From assembly GCF_003122085.1 (NCBI RefSeq), contig NZ_QEXV01000001.1:434001-498000 (forward strand): 64,000 nt of DNA, given 5' to 3'. The DNA is from Marinicauda salina (lineage in GTDB: Bacteria; Pseudomonadota; Alphaproteobacteria; Caulobacterales; Maricaulaceae). The translations under genes were made by a program, and so were the position numbers. The notes under the pieces were generated by a model. That model ran no database searches, was not told where the DNA came from, and saw only the letters and a list, made by a program, of their open reading frames with translations. Shown here piece after piece: positions 34,020 to 45,768 of the stretch (its first letter is position 1; each line of letters starts with the position of its first letter).

Positions 34020-36413
34020 ATGAAATTCACGCTTTCCTGGCTCGCCGATCACCTCGAGACCCGCAAGCCGCTCGCCGATCTCGCCGAGGCGATGACGATG
34101 GCCGGCCTCGAGATCGAGGACATCGACAATCCCGCCGACAAGCTCGCCGAGTTCACCGTCGCGCACGTGACCGCCTGCGAGCCGCATCCCGACGCCGACC
34201 GGCTGCGGGTCTGCACGGCCGAGACGAAGGACGGGACCAAGCAGATCGTGTGCGGCGCGCCGAACGCGCGCGCGGGCATGACGGCGATCTACGCGCCGCT
34301 GGGAACGTACATCCCGGGTCTCGACTTCGCGCTGGACAAGAAGCCGCGCAAGATCCGCGGCGTCGAGAGCTTCGGCATGCTGTGCTCGACCAAGGAGATC
34401 GAGGCCGGCGAGGATCACGAGGGCATCGCCGATCTCGAGGGCGAGTGGGCGGTCGGAACGCCGGCGGCTGAGGCGCTGGGGCTCGACGATCCCGTCATCG
34501 ATTTCGAGGTCACGCCGAACCGCCCCGACTGGCTCGGCGTTTACGGCATCGCGCGCGATCTCGCCGCGGCCGGCGCGGGGACGCTGAAATCCGGCGCGGT
34601 CGAACCCGTGAAGGGGACCTATCCGTGTCCCGTCACGATCGAGACGGAGTGGGACGAGGCCTGCCCGATCTTCGCCGGCCGCGTCATCCGCGGGGTGAAG
34701 AACGGGCCGTCGCCGGACTGGCTGCAGAAGCGTCTCCTGGCCATCGGGCTCAGGCCGATCAACCTGCTCGTCGACGTCACCAACCTTCTCTCCTACGACC
34801 GCGCGCGGCCCCTCCACGTCTACGATCTCGCGAAGATCGGCTCGACCATTCGCGCCCGGAAGGGCCGCGGCGAAGCCGATCGCTTCGAGGCGCTCGACGG
34901 CAAGGCGTACGACCCGGCCGAGCATCACTGCGTCATCGCCGACGACGAACGCTGCCTCGGCCTCGGCGGCGTGATGGGCGGGGAATATTCCGGCTGCACC
35001 GGCGAGACGACCGACGTCTTCATCGAGAGCGCCTGGTTCGACCCGATGATCACGCGGACCACCGGCCGCGAGACGGGCATCGAGTCCGACGCCAAGTACC
35101 GCTTCGAGCGCGGCGTCGATCCGGGCTTCGTCGTCGACGGGCTGGAGCTCGCCACCCGCATCATCATGGAGCACGCCGGCGGCGAGGCCTCCGAGGTGTT
35201 CGTGGCGGGCGAAGCCCCGGCCGCGCCGGCCCCGATCGCCTTCGATCCCCGCCAGGTCGCCCGCATCACGGGGCTGGACCTTCCCGATGCGCGCATCACC
35301 GAGATTCTCGAAAGCCTCGGCTTCTCCGTCGATGCGGCGAAGACGCCGTGGACGGTCTCGGTCCCGACCTGGCGGCGCGATTGCGACCAGCCCGCCGACC
35401 TGATCGAGGAGATCGCCCGCATCGAGGGCTATGACCGGCTGCCGGTCGCGTCGCTCCAGCGGCCGGCCGGTCGGCTCGAGGCGCCGGCGACCGAGCTGCA
35501 GAACCGCGTGCGCGCGGCCCGCCGCGCCGCGGCGATCCGCGGCTATGACGAGGCGATCACCTGGTCCTTCTGCGGACGCGATCACGCGGATCTCTTCAGC
35601 GGCGTGGAGGCCGGCCTGCACGTGGCCAACCCCGTGACCTCCGAGCTCGACGTCATGCGCCCGAGCGCGCTCGTCCACCTGCTGACCAGCCTGCAGCGCA
35701 GCGCCGACAGGGGCATGGAGGACGCCCGCTTCTTCGAAGCCGGCCCGATCTATTTCGACGACAGCCCCGACGGCCAGGCGACCGTGGTCGCCGGCGCGCG
35801 CCGGGTCGTCGCGACCCGCGACTGGCGCGGCGGCGAAGCCCCCGACGCCTTCGACGCCAAGGCCGACGCGCTGGCCATCCTGGAGGCCGCCGGCGCGCCG
35901 GTCGCCAACCTGCAGGCCGCGCCGGAGGCGCGCGGCTGGTGGCATCCGGGCCGTTCGGGCGTGCTGCGGCTGGGACCGAAAAACGTGCTCGCCGAGTTCG
36001 GCGAGATCCATCCCGGCGTGCTCAAGACGCTCGACATCGACGGCCGCGTGGTGGCCTTCGAGGTGTTTCTGGAGCGGATCCCGGCGGCGAAACGCAAGGG
36101 CCTGAAGTCGCGGCCCGCCCTGGAGCTGCCCGAGCTCAATCCGGTCACGCGCGACTTCGCCTTCCTCGCCCCCGACGATCTGCCCGCCGGCGATCTCGTC
36201 CGCGCCGTGCGCGGCGCCGACAAGGCGCTCATCGCCGAGGTGCGCCTGTTCGACCGCTACGCCGGCGAGGGCGTGCCCGAGGGCAAGGTCTCGCTCGCCG
36301 TCGAGGTCGTTCTGCAGCCGCGCGAGGCGACGCTGACCGACGCCGAGATCGAGGCGGTCTCCGCGAAGGTCGTCAAGGCCGCCGAGAAGGTCGGCGCGAC
36401 GCTCAGGGGATAG
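34020..36413 (+). CDS. pheT: Phenylalanyl-tRNA synthetase beta subunit
   Basis: A 797-residue beta subunit. Domains in order: an N-terminal tRNA-binding (EMAP-like) domain with GAPNARAGM (about 38-150), B3/B4 editing domain (about 210-380), B5 (about 400-475), the catalytic-like core, and the C-terminal FDX-ACB anticodon-binding domain (about 700-797). The N-terminus MKFTLSWLADHL and IEDIDNP are family marks. Length is typical. It ends with two repeat elements immediately downstream. Confidence 0.97.
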   Translation: MKFTLSWLADHLETRKPLADLAEAMTMAGLEIEDIDNPADKLAEFTVAHVTACEPHPDADRLRVCTAETKDGTKQIVCGAPNARAGMTAIYAPLGTYIPGLDFALDKKPRKIRGVESFGMLCSTKEIEAGEDHEGIADLEGEWAVGTPAAEALGLDDPVIDFEVTPNRPDWLGVYGIARDLAAAGAGTLKSGAVEPVKGTYPCPVTIETEWDEACPIFAGRVIRGVKNGPSPDWLQKRLLAIGLRPINLLVDVTNLLSYDRARPLHVYDLAKIGSTIRARKGRGEADRFEALDGKAYDPAEHHCVIADDERCLGLGGVMGGEYSGCTGETTDVFIESAWFDPMITRTTGRETGIESDAKYRFERGVDPGFVVDGLELATRIIMEHAGGEASEVFVAGEAPAAPAPIAFDPRQVARITGLDLPDARITEILESLGFSVDAAKTPWTVSVPTWRRDCDQPADLIEEIARIEGYDRLPVASLQRPAGRLEAPATELQNRVRAARRAAAIRGYDEAITWSFCGRDHADLFSGVEAGLHVANPVTSELDVMRPSALVHLLTSLQRSADRGMEDARFFEAGPIYFDDSPDGQATVVAGARRVVATRDWRGGEAPDAFDAKADALAILEAAGAPVANLQAAPEARGWWHPGRSGVLRLGPKNVLAEFGEIHPGVLKTLDIDGRVVAFEVFLERIPAAKRKGLKSRPALELPELNPVTRDFAFLAPDDLPAGDLVRAVRGADKALIAEVRLFDRYAGEGVPEGKVSLAVEVVLQPREATLTDAEIEAVSAKVVKAAEKVGATLRG

Positions 36414-36943
36414 GGGCTTCGCGATGAAACCCCCGCCCTAAAGCCGATTGTGGCTGTCTTCTTCGCCGACTTCGGCCCGTCATCGCCGGGCTCGTCCCGG
36501 CGATCCAGCAAGATGATCCGGATGGCCGGAACAAGTCCGGCCATGACGGCTGACCGTGGCGCCGGCCCTGATGCCGGATAGTCAGCGCCGTCACCCCACC
36601 CCAACCCTCCCCTCGAGGGGAGGGAGTCGGTCCGTGGCTGGTGGTCCTGTCGCTCGAAAGTCCGGATGCGGACGCTCTCTCTCCCCCGCTTGCGGGGGAG
36701 GGCCGGGGCGGGGGCGGTCGTCGTTGAATTTCCGGGCCGCGCCGCAGGCTGAACTTATCTCCTTTTCGCCCCTTGAGCTGTCATCGCCGGGCTCGTCCCG
36801 GCGATCCAGCTCTCTCGGAATCTGGATGGCCGGAACAAGTCCGGCCATGACGCATGATTGCGAGTTCGATCCTGCTCGCGCATCGTCGGCGCCCCCTCGA
36901 GGGGGAGAGCGGTGGACACGCCGGGGCGTGTGGCGACGCCCGC
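36414..36943. repeat. 530-base gene-free region packed with palindromic repeats
   Basis: No supportable gene is seen. The region holds two copies of a family-2 element (36479-36547 and 36780-36851), each reading GTCATCGCCGGGCTCGTCC at one end and closing with TGGCCGGAACAAGTCCGGCC and ATGAC. It also contains a family-1 20-mer palindrome (36605-36624) preceded by CACCCCACCCC, and a CTCCCCCGC-TT-GCGGGGGAG hairpin (36681-36700). It sits between the convergent 3' ends of pheT and the next membrane-protein gene. Confidence 0.85.
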
Positions 36944-38272
36944 CTAAAGCCCGCTCGCACTCACCCGGTTCTTCCAGTAGCCGACATCCTCGGCGTACTT
37001 GCCGATGACGTCGCCGACCATGGCGTTGAGCCTGAGCGTGTGGAAGGAGATCCACTCGCCCTGGTCGATCTCGTCGAGACAGCCCATCGAGTTGGACAGG
37101 AAGAGCACGTAGAGCGCGCCGACGAGCACGAACAGCGCGGCGAACACCCAGCCCAGCTCGGCGATCGCGGCGAACGGCGCCCACAGCCCGGCCGCCGACA
37201 GCGCCGCGCCCGCAGCCAGAAGCGCCAGGATGAAGAAGGCGGGCACGAAGATCAGGTAATAGCTGGAGTTCCGCGAGATCTGGTAGACGACGTTGCGCAC
37301 GTAGGTCTCGACGAAGAAGACCCTCAGCGCCAGCCAGATCATGTTGGCGTGCCAGAGCTGGGCGGCCGCCGAGAGCTGCTTGGAATCGCGCTCCTCGCCG
37401 ACGGTGACCGACTTCGCCCGCCCCACGGCCGTGCGGTAGTGGTCGTTCAGCCGCGCCATGTAGCGGGTGAGATAGTTCGCCATCTCGCGGGTGTTGTTGC
37501 GCTGGAAGGGCGCGTACTCCGTGAAGTAGAGCGCCCACATCGCGATCGCGCCGGCCAGGCAGGTCAGAAGCCCGAAGCCGAGCGAATTGATCGCCTCCGC
37601 GCCGAAGCGGCTGTCGGCCGACAGGCCCAGCATGGCGTGGAAATCGAAAACCGAGCCGTCATTGTAGAGCAGGTTGACGATCAGCACCGCCGACAGGATG
37701 GCCGAGAACCAGACGGCGAGCTTGCGGACATTGCCGTTGATCATCTTCCGGGACTCGTTGAGCAGGAAGAGGAGGCCGCGGTCGCTGTCGAAGAATTGCT
37801 GCGCGATCACCGCGCCCTCGACGTCCTCGAACAGGCTGCGCGGATCGGCGCTCATCGGCACCGGGGCGTTGAGGAATTTCTCGGCCAGGCCCGCGTACTC
37901 GGCGGCGAGTTCGTCGTCGAGCTCCTCGGGCATGCGCATGAAGCCGACGCGCACGCTCATCCAGTGGAACAGCAGGCCGCGCGGCGTGATGTGGGCGCGT
38001 TCGTGCTCGAAATCGTCGCCCAGCGCGGTCTCGGTGTCGGTCCGGCCGCGGAATATGCGCGCCGTCGCCGCCCACGCCGTCGGCCCGATCTCGGCCTGCG
38101 CGCCCTGCCCGCGGCCGCCGCGGCCGATGACGCGGAAGACGATGCGGATCGGGAAGGTGAGCGCCCGCAGGATCGCGCCGATGATCTGGAAGGGCAGCTT
38201 GCGCGCCAGCACCAGTCCCGCCGTCAGGGCGAGCGCCGCCAGCACCGCCAGTATCGTCGCCGCTTCCGCCAT
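36944..38272 (-). CDS. Polytopic membrane protein of unknown function
   Basis: A 442-residue integral membrane protein. Hydrophobic segments lie at about 5-23, 28-48, 183-203, 229-250, 345-372 and 376-397, separating a large soluble loop (about 50-180, with RAHITPRGLLFHWMSVRVGFMRMP) and a second one (about 250-340, with NTREMANYLTRYMARLND). No characterised family is recognised and no catalytic motif stands out. The gene is isolated by repeats downstream and by 93 bases from the DUF1134 gene upstream on the same strand, with which it may be co-transcribed. Confidence 0.7.
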   Translation of the reverse strand: MAEAATILAVLAALALTAGLVLARKLPFQIIGAILRALTFPIRIVFRVIGRGGRGQGAQAEIGPTAWAATARIFRGRTDTETALGDDFEHERAHITPRGLLFHWMSVRVGFMRMPEELDDELAAEYAGLAEKFLNAPVPMSADPRSLFEDVEGAVIAQQFFDSDRGLLFLLNESRKMINGNVRKLAVWFSAILSAVLIVNLLYNDGSVFDFHAMLGLSADSRFGAEAINSLGFGLLTCLAGAIAMWALYFTEYAPFQRNNTREMANYLTRYMARLNDHYRTAVGRAKSVTVGEERDSKQLSAAAQLWHANMIWLALRVFFVETYVRNVVYQISRNSSYYLIFVPAFFILALLAAGAALSAAGLWAPFAAIAELGWVFAALFVLVGALYVLFLSNSMGCLDEIDQGEWISFHTLRLNAMVGDVIGKYAEDVGYWKNRVSASGL

Positions 38273-38365
38273 GGCTCGCCCCTCGCTTCGCCGTCGCGCG
38301 CACCCTCACGCTGCGCAAAGGTTAACGGCTTGAGCGAATTGGGGCCAAGGATTTCCGTCCGCGGC

Positions 38366-38974
38366 TCAGAAGGGCAGCCAGCTGCGCCGGCGCGAGTAGG
38401 ACAGGTAGCCGACATTGGCGCCGGCGCGCAGGCCCACGCCCGAACGGATCGGGGCCAGCGTGATGTTGTCGGCGCGCTGGTAGTTCACGCCCAGCCCGGC
38501 GACGAAATAGGCCGAGCCGTCGACGCCCGGAAAGCGCTGATAGAGCCGGTCAGTGTCGCGCAGGTTATAGACCAGCGTGAAGACGCGGCTGGCGTTGCCG
38601 CCCGCGTCGAAGCCGATCGAGGGCCCGGTCCAGTAGACCTTCTCCCGGTTCGCCCGGCCCTTCATCGAGAGATAGCCCTCGCCGTAACGCAACCCGACCC
38701 CCGCCGCGCCGGCGACCTCCTCGCCGGCGATATATCCGACGGGACGGCCCTGGTCGGCGAAGACGCGCTCCAGCGCCGAGGCCGCAGCCTCGGCGGTGAC
38801 GCCGAAGAAGTCGGCGGTCGCCTCGACGATCTCGTCGCGCGAATAGGTGTCGATGTCTTCCTGGTAGGCGCTCGGCTGGCCGTAATCGGGCTCCTGGCTC
38901 GGCTGCGACGCGCAGGCGGCCAGCGCCAGCGGCGCGGCGAGGACGGCGAGGAAAGACTTGAGATCGACGGTCAT
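38366..38974 (-). CDS. DUF1134 (EipA-like) envelope lipoprotein
   Basis: A 202-residue exported protein with a lipobox (ALAAC, about residues 17-21) and the DUF1134 domain: the segments DEIVEATADFFGVTAEAAASALERVF, GYIAGEEVAGA, VGLRYGEG and VYWTGPSIGFDAGGNASRVF. The domain was named EipA in Brucella, where it is a periplasmic beta-barrel protein needed for envelope integrity. The start has GGAG 7 bases upstream. Function in this organism is inferred from the family. Confidence 0.85.
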   Translation of the reverse strand: MTVDLKSFLAVLAAPLALAACASQPSQEPDYGQPSAYQEDIDTYSRDEIVEATADFFGVTAEAAASALERVFADQGRPVGYIAGEEVAGAAGVGLRYGEGYLSMKGRANREKVYWTGPSIGFDAGGNASRVFTLVYNLRDTDRLYQRFPGVDGSAYFVAGLGVNYQRADNITLAPIRSGVGLRAGANVGYLSYSRRRSWLPF

Positions 38975-39077
38975 GGCGAGTCTCCGGTCAGAGGGGGTGG
39001 TCGGCGCGCACTCTCCCCCGCGATTATGACCGGCTTGCGGCGAAACGCTTAACCGATCGCTAACGCGGCCGCCGGGC

Positions 39078-39542
39078 TCACCGCAGATTGCGGATGACCG
39101 CCATCGCCGCCTCGTGGCGCGCCTTCATGACGTTGGACATCATCTGGTACTGGCGCGCCTGGGCCTGCATCGCCTGCTGGAGATCGACCATGTGCAGGCT
39201 CGCCTCCGTGTTCGCCTCGATGATGCTCCGCGCCTCCTCGAGCGAGCCGGCGCGGTCGATCGCCTCGGCCTGGTCTTCGTGCGCGGCGGCGGCGCGGAAA
39301 TACCGCCAGGCCAGCTCGGGCCGGTCCTCGAGATAGGCTTCGCCGGCCTCGCGCAGATCGGCGGCCTGGGCGCGCCGGCGCGCCGAGACGACGGCGGGCG
39401 CGTCGCCTTCGAGTTCGCGGATCTCGGGACGGATGAGCTCCGGGGTGATCTCGACGACCTGCGGCTGGCGGATCTGGATCTGGGCCTCGGCGGCCGCGCC
39501 CAGGCACGCGGCGGCGAGGGCGGCGGAGACAATGGCGCGCAT
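39078..39542 (-). CDS. Small secreted helical protein of unknown function
   Basis: A 154-residue protein from ATG 39542 (AGGGAG 6 bases upstream; an earlier in-frame ATG is rejected). It has a signal peptide (1-20, ending AEAQ) and a mature part that is largely helical and rich in Ala, Glu and Gln, e.g. LEEARSIIEANTEASLHMVD and MQAQARQYQMMSNVMKARHE, probably coiled-coil. No family is recognised. Its start lies 79 bases from the divergent lepA start. Confidence 0.65.
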   Translation of the reverse strand: MRAIVSAALAAACLGAAAEAQIQIRQPQVVEITPELIRPEIRELEGDAPAVVSARRRAQAADLREAGEAYLEDRPELAWRYFRAAAAHEDQAEAIDRAGSLEEARSIIEANTEASLHMVDLQQAMQAQARQYQMMSNVMKARHEAAMAVIRNLR

Positions 39543-39620
39543 GGCGTGCTCCCTGTCGGCTTGCGGCTTCCGGTATAGCACGCTTGGCGCAGGTCACGCG
39601 CGGTGCTACCTCCCGCCGCC

Positions 39621-41429
<1,809 letters not shown>

Positions 41430-41433
41430 GCCC

Positions 41434-42333
41434 TCACCCCTTGAAGCAGTGCTCGCGGTGCCATTGCAGGAAGGCGGGGTTCGGCCGCGCCGTCTCCGCC
41501 TCCGGCACGGACAGGAAGCCGCTGCGGTCGAACAGGCGGTCGACGCCCTCGGGCAGGAGCCCGTCGGCGCGCAGCAGGCGATAGTCGTCATCGATGCTGA
41601 TCAGGCCGCGATCGAACATCCAGTGGACCGTGCGCGACAGCGCCAGACCGTTGCGCACCGAGTCCGGGCCGTCCCGGGCGACCGGCACGATGTGGGCGGC
41701 CTCCATCTCGGCGCGCCCGCCGCCGTTGATGATCTGCAGTCCCGTCACGGCGCAGCGCGAGTCGTAGGCCTCGCGCACCTGCATCGCGAAGGCGCGGTCG
41801 CGGAAGCGTCGACTGGTGAGGCGCTCGACGATCGGGCGGTTGAAGTCCAGCTGTTCTTCCGCGACGGCGGCCGGGGGTCGAGCGGCGAGTTCCGCGCGCT
41901 CCTGGGCGATCACCGGCGCGTAGCCGGCCGCGAGGATGAGTTCGAACTCCGCGTCGGGGATCCGGCGGATCGAGACGCCCATGGCGCCGCGGCTGACCGC
42001 GCCGTCGCCGCGGTCGAGCTTGGTCTCCCAGAAACCGCCGTCCTCGCGCCGGAACGGGACCGGATTCGGGAAGGTGAGGAAGTCCTCGATCTTCGCGTAG
42101 AAAAGGTCGGGATCGCGCGGGTCCTGGCGGACGGAGGCGATGCGTCCCGAGGCCCAGTAGGCGCTCCGACCGGTCGATGCGCCGCCCGCCCCGCGGCGCG
42201 GTTCGTAGAATAGGCACGGCTTGCCGGCGGCGGCTTCCGCCGCGCGGAGATACTGCCGGGGAAAGTGGTACCAGACCCCGGTGACGTCGTCGTAGCCGCT
42301 ATCGGCCTTCTGGGAGAGTACGACCTTGCTCAT
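41434..42333 (-). CDS. HNH endonuclease with an N-terminal accessory domain
   Basis: A 299-residue protein. The C-terminal HNH domain (about 188-250) carries AYDSRCAVTGLQIINGGG, EAAHIVPVARDG (His214), SVRNGLALSRTVHWMFD (Asn228, His237) and a D-rich loop, in the usual McrA-like order. The N-terminal 160 residues (VWYHFPRQYLRAA, then LFYEPRR and YAKIEDFLTFPNPVPF) form a separate domain; the strand pattern recalls modified-base readers of the PUA/EVE-like type, but that is inference. Such a fusion would fit a modification-dependent restriction enzyme. No methylase or other defence gene is adjacent. Convergent with lepA (4-base gap). Confidence 0.75.
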   Translation of the reverse strand: MSKVVLSQKADSGYDDVTGVWYHFPRQYLRAAEAAAGKPCLFYEPRRGAGGASTGRSAYWASGRIASVRQDPRDPDLFYAKIEDFLTFPNPVPFRREDGGFWETKLDRGDGAVSRGAMGVSIRRIPDAEFELILAAGYAPVIAQERAELAARPPAAVAEEQLDFNRPIVERLTSRRFRDRAFAMQVREAYDSRCAVTGLQIINGGGRAEMEAAHIVPVARDGPDSVRNGLALSRTVHWMFDRGLISIDDDYRLLRADGLLPEGVDRLFDRSGFLSVPEAETARPNPAFLQWHREHCFKG

Positions 42334-42445
42334 CGCCCCGTCGCCGCATCGATCGATCAACTCTCGATATCGGCGAATTTCCCTTGCGAGGTCAAATCGC
42401 TAGGGGGCGGGCCGGCGGGTCTCCCGGGTCGACGAGCGCCCGGGC

Positions 42446-42988
42446 TCACTCCCCCGGCGGCTCGGTCGCGAAGGGGGCGGCGACCTCGAGCACGGCGCCG
42501 CTCTCGAACTCGAGTTCGAGCGCGAGCCGGCCGTCTTCGGCGGCGTCGTCGGCCAGGCCGAACACCATGAGGTGCGCGCCGCCGGGCTCCAGCGTCAGCG
42601 GGCCGTCGGCGGGAACGGCGAGCCCGTCTTCGGCCGGGCGCATGCGCATCACGCCGTCTTCCATCCCGGTGACGTGAAGCTCGATCGCGTCGGCCTCGGG
42701 CGAGGTCGCCGCGACGAGCCGGTCCGGTGCGGCGGCGTAGATCACGAGATAGGCCGCCGTCATGTCGCGGCCGGCCGGCGGGGTGCGCGCCCACGGGCCG
42801 ATCGCGAGATGGCTGGCGTCGTGCTCGGCGAGCATCATGCGCGCTGCGGCCATCTCCAGGATGCGGGCCTCGGCCGCGCCGGCCTCTGCTGCGGACCCGG
42901 TCCCGGCGGCGGTCTCGTCTTCTGCGGCGTCGGGCGCGCCGCAGGCGGCGAGCAGCGCGAAGGCGGGAAGAAGGGCGGTCAGGCGCAT
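42446..42988 (-). CDS. PCu(A)C-type periplasmic copper chaperone
   Basis: A 180-residue lipoprotein-like protein: lipobox region ALLAAC (Cys16), an Ala/Glu-rich linker, then the PCuAC cupredoxin-like domain (about 62-175). The Cu(I)-binding set His105, Met116, His139 and Met141 follows the family pattern H-x10-M-x(21-22)-H-x-M, within ELHVTGMEDGVMRM and GGAHLMVFG. PCuAC proteins supply copper to cytochrome c oxidase CuA. No SenC/Sco gene is next to it. GGAG lies 5 bases before the ATG. Confidence 0.85.
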   Translation of the reverse strand: MRLTALLPAFALLAACGAPDAAEDETAAGTGSAAEAGAAEARILEMAAARMMLAEHDASHLAIGPWARTPPAGRDMTAAYLVIYAAAPDRLVAATSPEADAIELHVTGMEDGVMRMRPAEDGLAVPADGPLTLEPGGAHLMVFGLADDAAEDGRLALELEFESGAVLEVAAPFATEPPGE

Positions 42989-43061
42989 GGGCGTCTCCAG
43001 CAGACGGATCGAATGCGGGGTTTCAACCCCGGCCGCGCGGGCCGCGCAAGCGGACGAAACG

Positions 43062-44099
43062 TCACGCGTTCCAGTAGCCCACGAGCCGGCGGGCCTCGGC
43101 GATCACCGGCGCGGCGGCCTCGCGGGCGCGATCGGCGCCGGCTTCCAGAATGCGGTCCAGCTCGGCCGGGTCGGCCTTCAGCCGCGCGTATTCCTCGCTG
43201 ATCGGGGCGACGAACTCGACGGCCGCGTCGGCGAGCTTCGGCTTGAACACGCCGAAGCCCTCGCCGCCGAACTCGTCGAGCACCGCCTGGGCGGAGGTCC
43301 CCGTCAGCGCGGCGTAGATCGCCACGAGATTCTTCGCTTCGGGCCGGGTCTCCAGTTCCTCGACGCTGCCCGGCAGCGGCTCGGGATCGGTCCTGGCCTT
43401 CCTGATCTTGCGCGCGATCGCGTCGGCGTCGTCGTCGAGATTGATCCGCGCATTGTCGCTGGGATCGGACTTCGACATCTTCGCCGTTCCGTCCTTGAGC
43501 GACATGATGCGCGCCCCGGCGGACTGGATCACCGGCTCGGGCAGCGGGAACACCGCCTCGCCGCGTCCGAAGTCGCGATTGAAGCGCGCCGCGACGTCGC
43601 GGCTGAGCTCGAGATGCTGCTTCTGGTCTTCGCCGACGGGCACGTGGGTGGCCTTGTAGATCAGGATGTCGGCGGCCTGCAGCACGGGATAGGTGAACAG
43701 GCCGACGCTGGCGCGCTCGGCGTCCTTGCCCGCCTTGTCCTTGAACTGGGTCATGCGCTCGAGCCAGCCGAGCCGGGCGACGCACTGGAAGATCCAGGCG
43801 AGCTCGGCGTGGGCGGTGACGGCCGATTGCGCGAACACCGCCGAGCGCTCCGGGTCGACCCCGGCGGCGAGATAGGCCGCCGCGGCGCGGCGCGTGTTGT
43901 CGGGCAGGGTCGCGGGATCGACGGCGACGGTGATCGCGTGCATGTCGACGACGCAGTAGAAGCACTCCGCCCCGGAATTCTGCAGCTCCACCCACCATTT
44001 GAGCGCGCCGAGATAATTGCCCAGATGCAGCCCGCCGGTGGGCTGCATGCCTGAGAGAATGCGCTCGGGGCCGGTGTAGACGGGTTGGGCGTCGGTCAT
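43062..44099 (-). CDS. trpS: Tryptophanyl-tRNA synthetase
   Basis: A 345-residue class I synthetase charging tRNA-Trp. The HIGH-equivalent [19 protein letters not shown] and [11 protein letters not shown] motifs are present; [19 protein letters not shown] is a family segment. Last gene of the minus-strand run mutS-glnD-murJ-trpS, an order conserved in many alphaproteobacteria; 73 bases separate it from murJ. Confidence 0.97.
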   Translation of the reverse strand: MTDAQPVYTGPERILSGMQPTGGLHLGNYLGALKWWVELQNSGAECFYCVVDMHAITVAVDPATLPDNTRRAAAAYLAAGVDPERSAVFAQSAVTAHAELAWIFQCVARLGWLERMTQFKDKAGKDAERASVGLFTYPVLQAADILIYKATHVPVGEDQKQHLELSRDVAARFNRDFGRGEAVFPLPEPVIQSAGARIMSLKDGTAKMSKSDPSDNARINLDDDADAIARKIRKARTDPEPLPGSVEELETRPEAKNLVAIYAALTGTSAQAVLDEFGGEGFGVFKPKLADAAVEFVAPISEEYARLKADPAELDRILEAGADRAREAAAPVIAEARRLVGYWNA

Positions 44100-44172
44100 G
44101 GTCGGGATCGCGATCGGGACAGAGGAGCCGCGGTGATAGCCGCGCCGCGGCGCGCGCTCAAGCGCGTTGCGC

Positions 44173-45765
44173 CTATTCCACCGGCGGCGGCGGCGCTGCG
44201 CCCTCGGCCGGCCGCAAGGTGTCGCGCAGCTCGCCGATCCTCAGCGCGCCGGTCGCCATCGCCGCCAGCCCGTAGACGAGCCCGCCGCCCAGCACGACCA
44301 GCGCCATGTAGAGCGTCGCCTCCAGCTCGCCCGGGACGAAGCCGGCGAGGATCGCCTCGCCCGCCGCGGCGTTGCGCGCCGCGATCCAGACCGCGGCGGC
44401 CATCGCCGCGCAGGCGACCAGGATCCGCGGCAGGCGCTGGCGCAGGCGCGCGTCGGGGACGAACTGCCCCCGGCTCGCCAGCGTGATCGCGAGCAGGCCG
44501 GCGTTGAGCCAGCCCGCCGCCGAGGTCGCCGCGGCCAGGCCCGCGAACCGCATCGGGCCGAAGAAGAGCGCCACGCCCAGCGCCACGTTCACGAGCATCG
44601 ACAGGCCCGCGAACTTCATCGGCGTGACCGTGTCCTCCCGCGCGAAGAAGCCCGGCGAGAAGACCTTGATCAGCACGAAGCCGGGAAGGCCCGCGCCGTA
44701 GATGGCCACCGCGATGGCGGTGTTGCGTGCGTCGTCGCCGGCGAAGGCGCCGAAGCGGAACAGGCCGTCGACGATCAGGTCGGGAATGACGAGCAGGGCC
44801 GCGGCCGCGGGAAGCGTGAGCGCCAGCGAGATCTCGATCGCGCGGTTCTGGCCCATCGCCGCGGCGGCGTCGTCGCCGGCGCGCAGGCGTTTCGACAGCG
44901 CGGGCAGCAGCGCGACGCCCATGGCGATGCCGATCACGCCGAGCGGCAGCTGGTAGAGCCGTTCGGCGAAATAGATCCAGGACCGCGCGCCCTCCTGCAG
45001 CGTGGCGATCGAGCCCGAAACGAGCTGGTTGATGTGGGTCACGCCCGCCGCCGCCGCGCCGGGCAGGCCGAGCGTCAGCAGGCGCCGCACGCCCGGCGTC
45101 GGGCGCGGCAGGCGGAAACCCAGCTTGATCCCGGCGCGGCGGGCGGCGAGGAACAGGAAGCCCGCCTGCAGCACGCCGGAGGCCGTCACCCCGATGCTCA
45201 GCGCCAGCGCCAGGTCGGCCCGGTCGCCGGGATCGATCAGCAATAGCGTGATCAGCACGATGTTGAGCAGGACCGGCGCGGCGGCGGCGGCGACGAAGCG
45301 TTCGTGGGAGTTGAGCGCGCCCGACAGCATCGCCGCGATCGACATGCACAAGAGGTAGGGCATGGTGATCTGCGTCATCAGCACGGCGAAGCCGAACAGG
45401 TCGGGATCGGCGATGAAGCCCGGCCCCAGCACGTACATCAGCCACGGCATCGCGATCTGCGCGACGACGACCAGGGTGAGAACGATCGTCGTGAGCACCG
45501 AGAGCACCTCGGAGGCGAACACGCCGGCGGCGTCCGGTCCCTCGCCCTCGAGCCTGCGCGCGTAGAGCGGCACGAAGGCCGAGTTGAACGCGCCCTCGGC
45601 GAAGATGCGCCGGAACAGGTTGGGGAATTGCAGCGCGACCAGGAAGGCGTCGGTCAGCGGTCCCGCGCCGAGCCGGCTCGCCAGCAGCATGTCGCGCGCC
45701 AGGCCGAAGAAGCGGCTGACCAGCGTCAATGCGCCGATCACGGCGGTGGAGCGTAGAAGCCGCAC
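44173..45765 (-). CDS. murJ: Lipid II flippase MurJ
   Basis: A 530-residue integral membrane protein of the MOP superfamily with about 14 helices that flips lipid II to the periplasm for peptidoglycan synthesis. Conserved segments include [19 protein letters not shown], the [22 protein letters not shown] region (about 50-71) and the cavity Arg residues. The start is GTG at 45763-45765, three bases after the glnD stop, so it is translationally coupled to glnD. Confidence 0.96.
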   Translation of the reverse strand: MRLLRSTAVIGALTLVSRFFGLARDMLLASRLGAGPLTDAFLVALQFPNLFRRIFAEGAFNSAFVPLYARRLEGEGPDAAGVFASEVLSVLTTIVLTLVVVAQIAMPWLMYVLGPGFIADPDLFGFAVLMTQITMPYLLCMSIAAMLSGALNSHERFVAAAAAPVLLNIVLITLLLIDPGDRADLALALSIGVTASGVLQAGFLFLAARRAGIKLGFRLPRPTPGVRRLLTLGLPGAAAAGVTHINQLVSGSIATLQEGARSWIYFAERLYQLPLGVIGIAMGVALLPALSKRLRAGDDAAAAMGQNRAIEISLALTLPAAAALLVIPDLIVDGLFRFGAFAGDDARNTAIAVAIYGAGLPGFVLIKVFSPGFFAREDTVTPMKFAGLSMLVNVALGVALFFGPMRFAGLAAATSAAGWLNAGLLAITLASRGQFVPDARLRQRLPRILVACAAMAAAVWIAARNAAAGEAILAGFVPGELEATLYMALVVLGGGLVYGLAAMATGALRIGELRDTLRPAEGAAPPPPVE

Positions 45766-45768
45766 GCC

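Noticed and set aside
33768-36011. 747-codon frame antisense to pheT
   Set aside because: Shadow of the clearly identified pheT gene.
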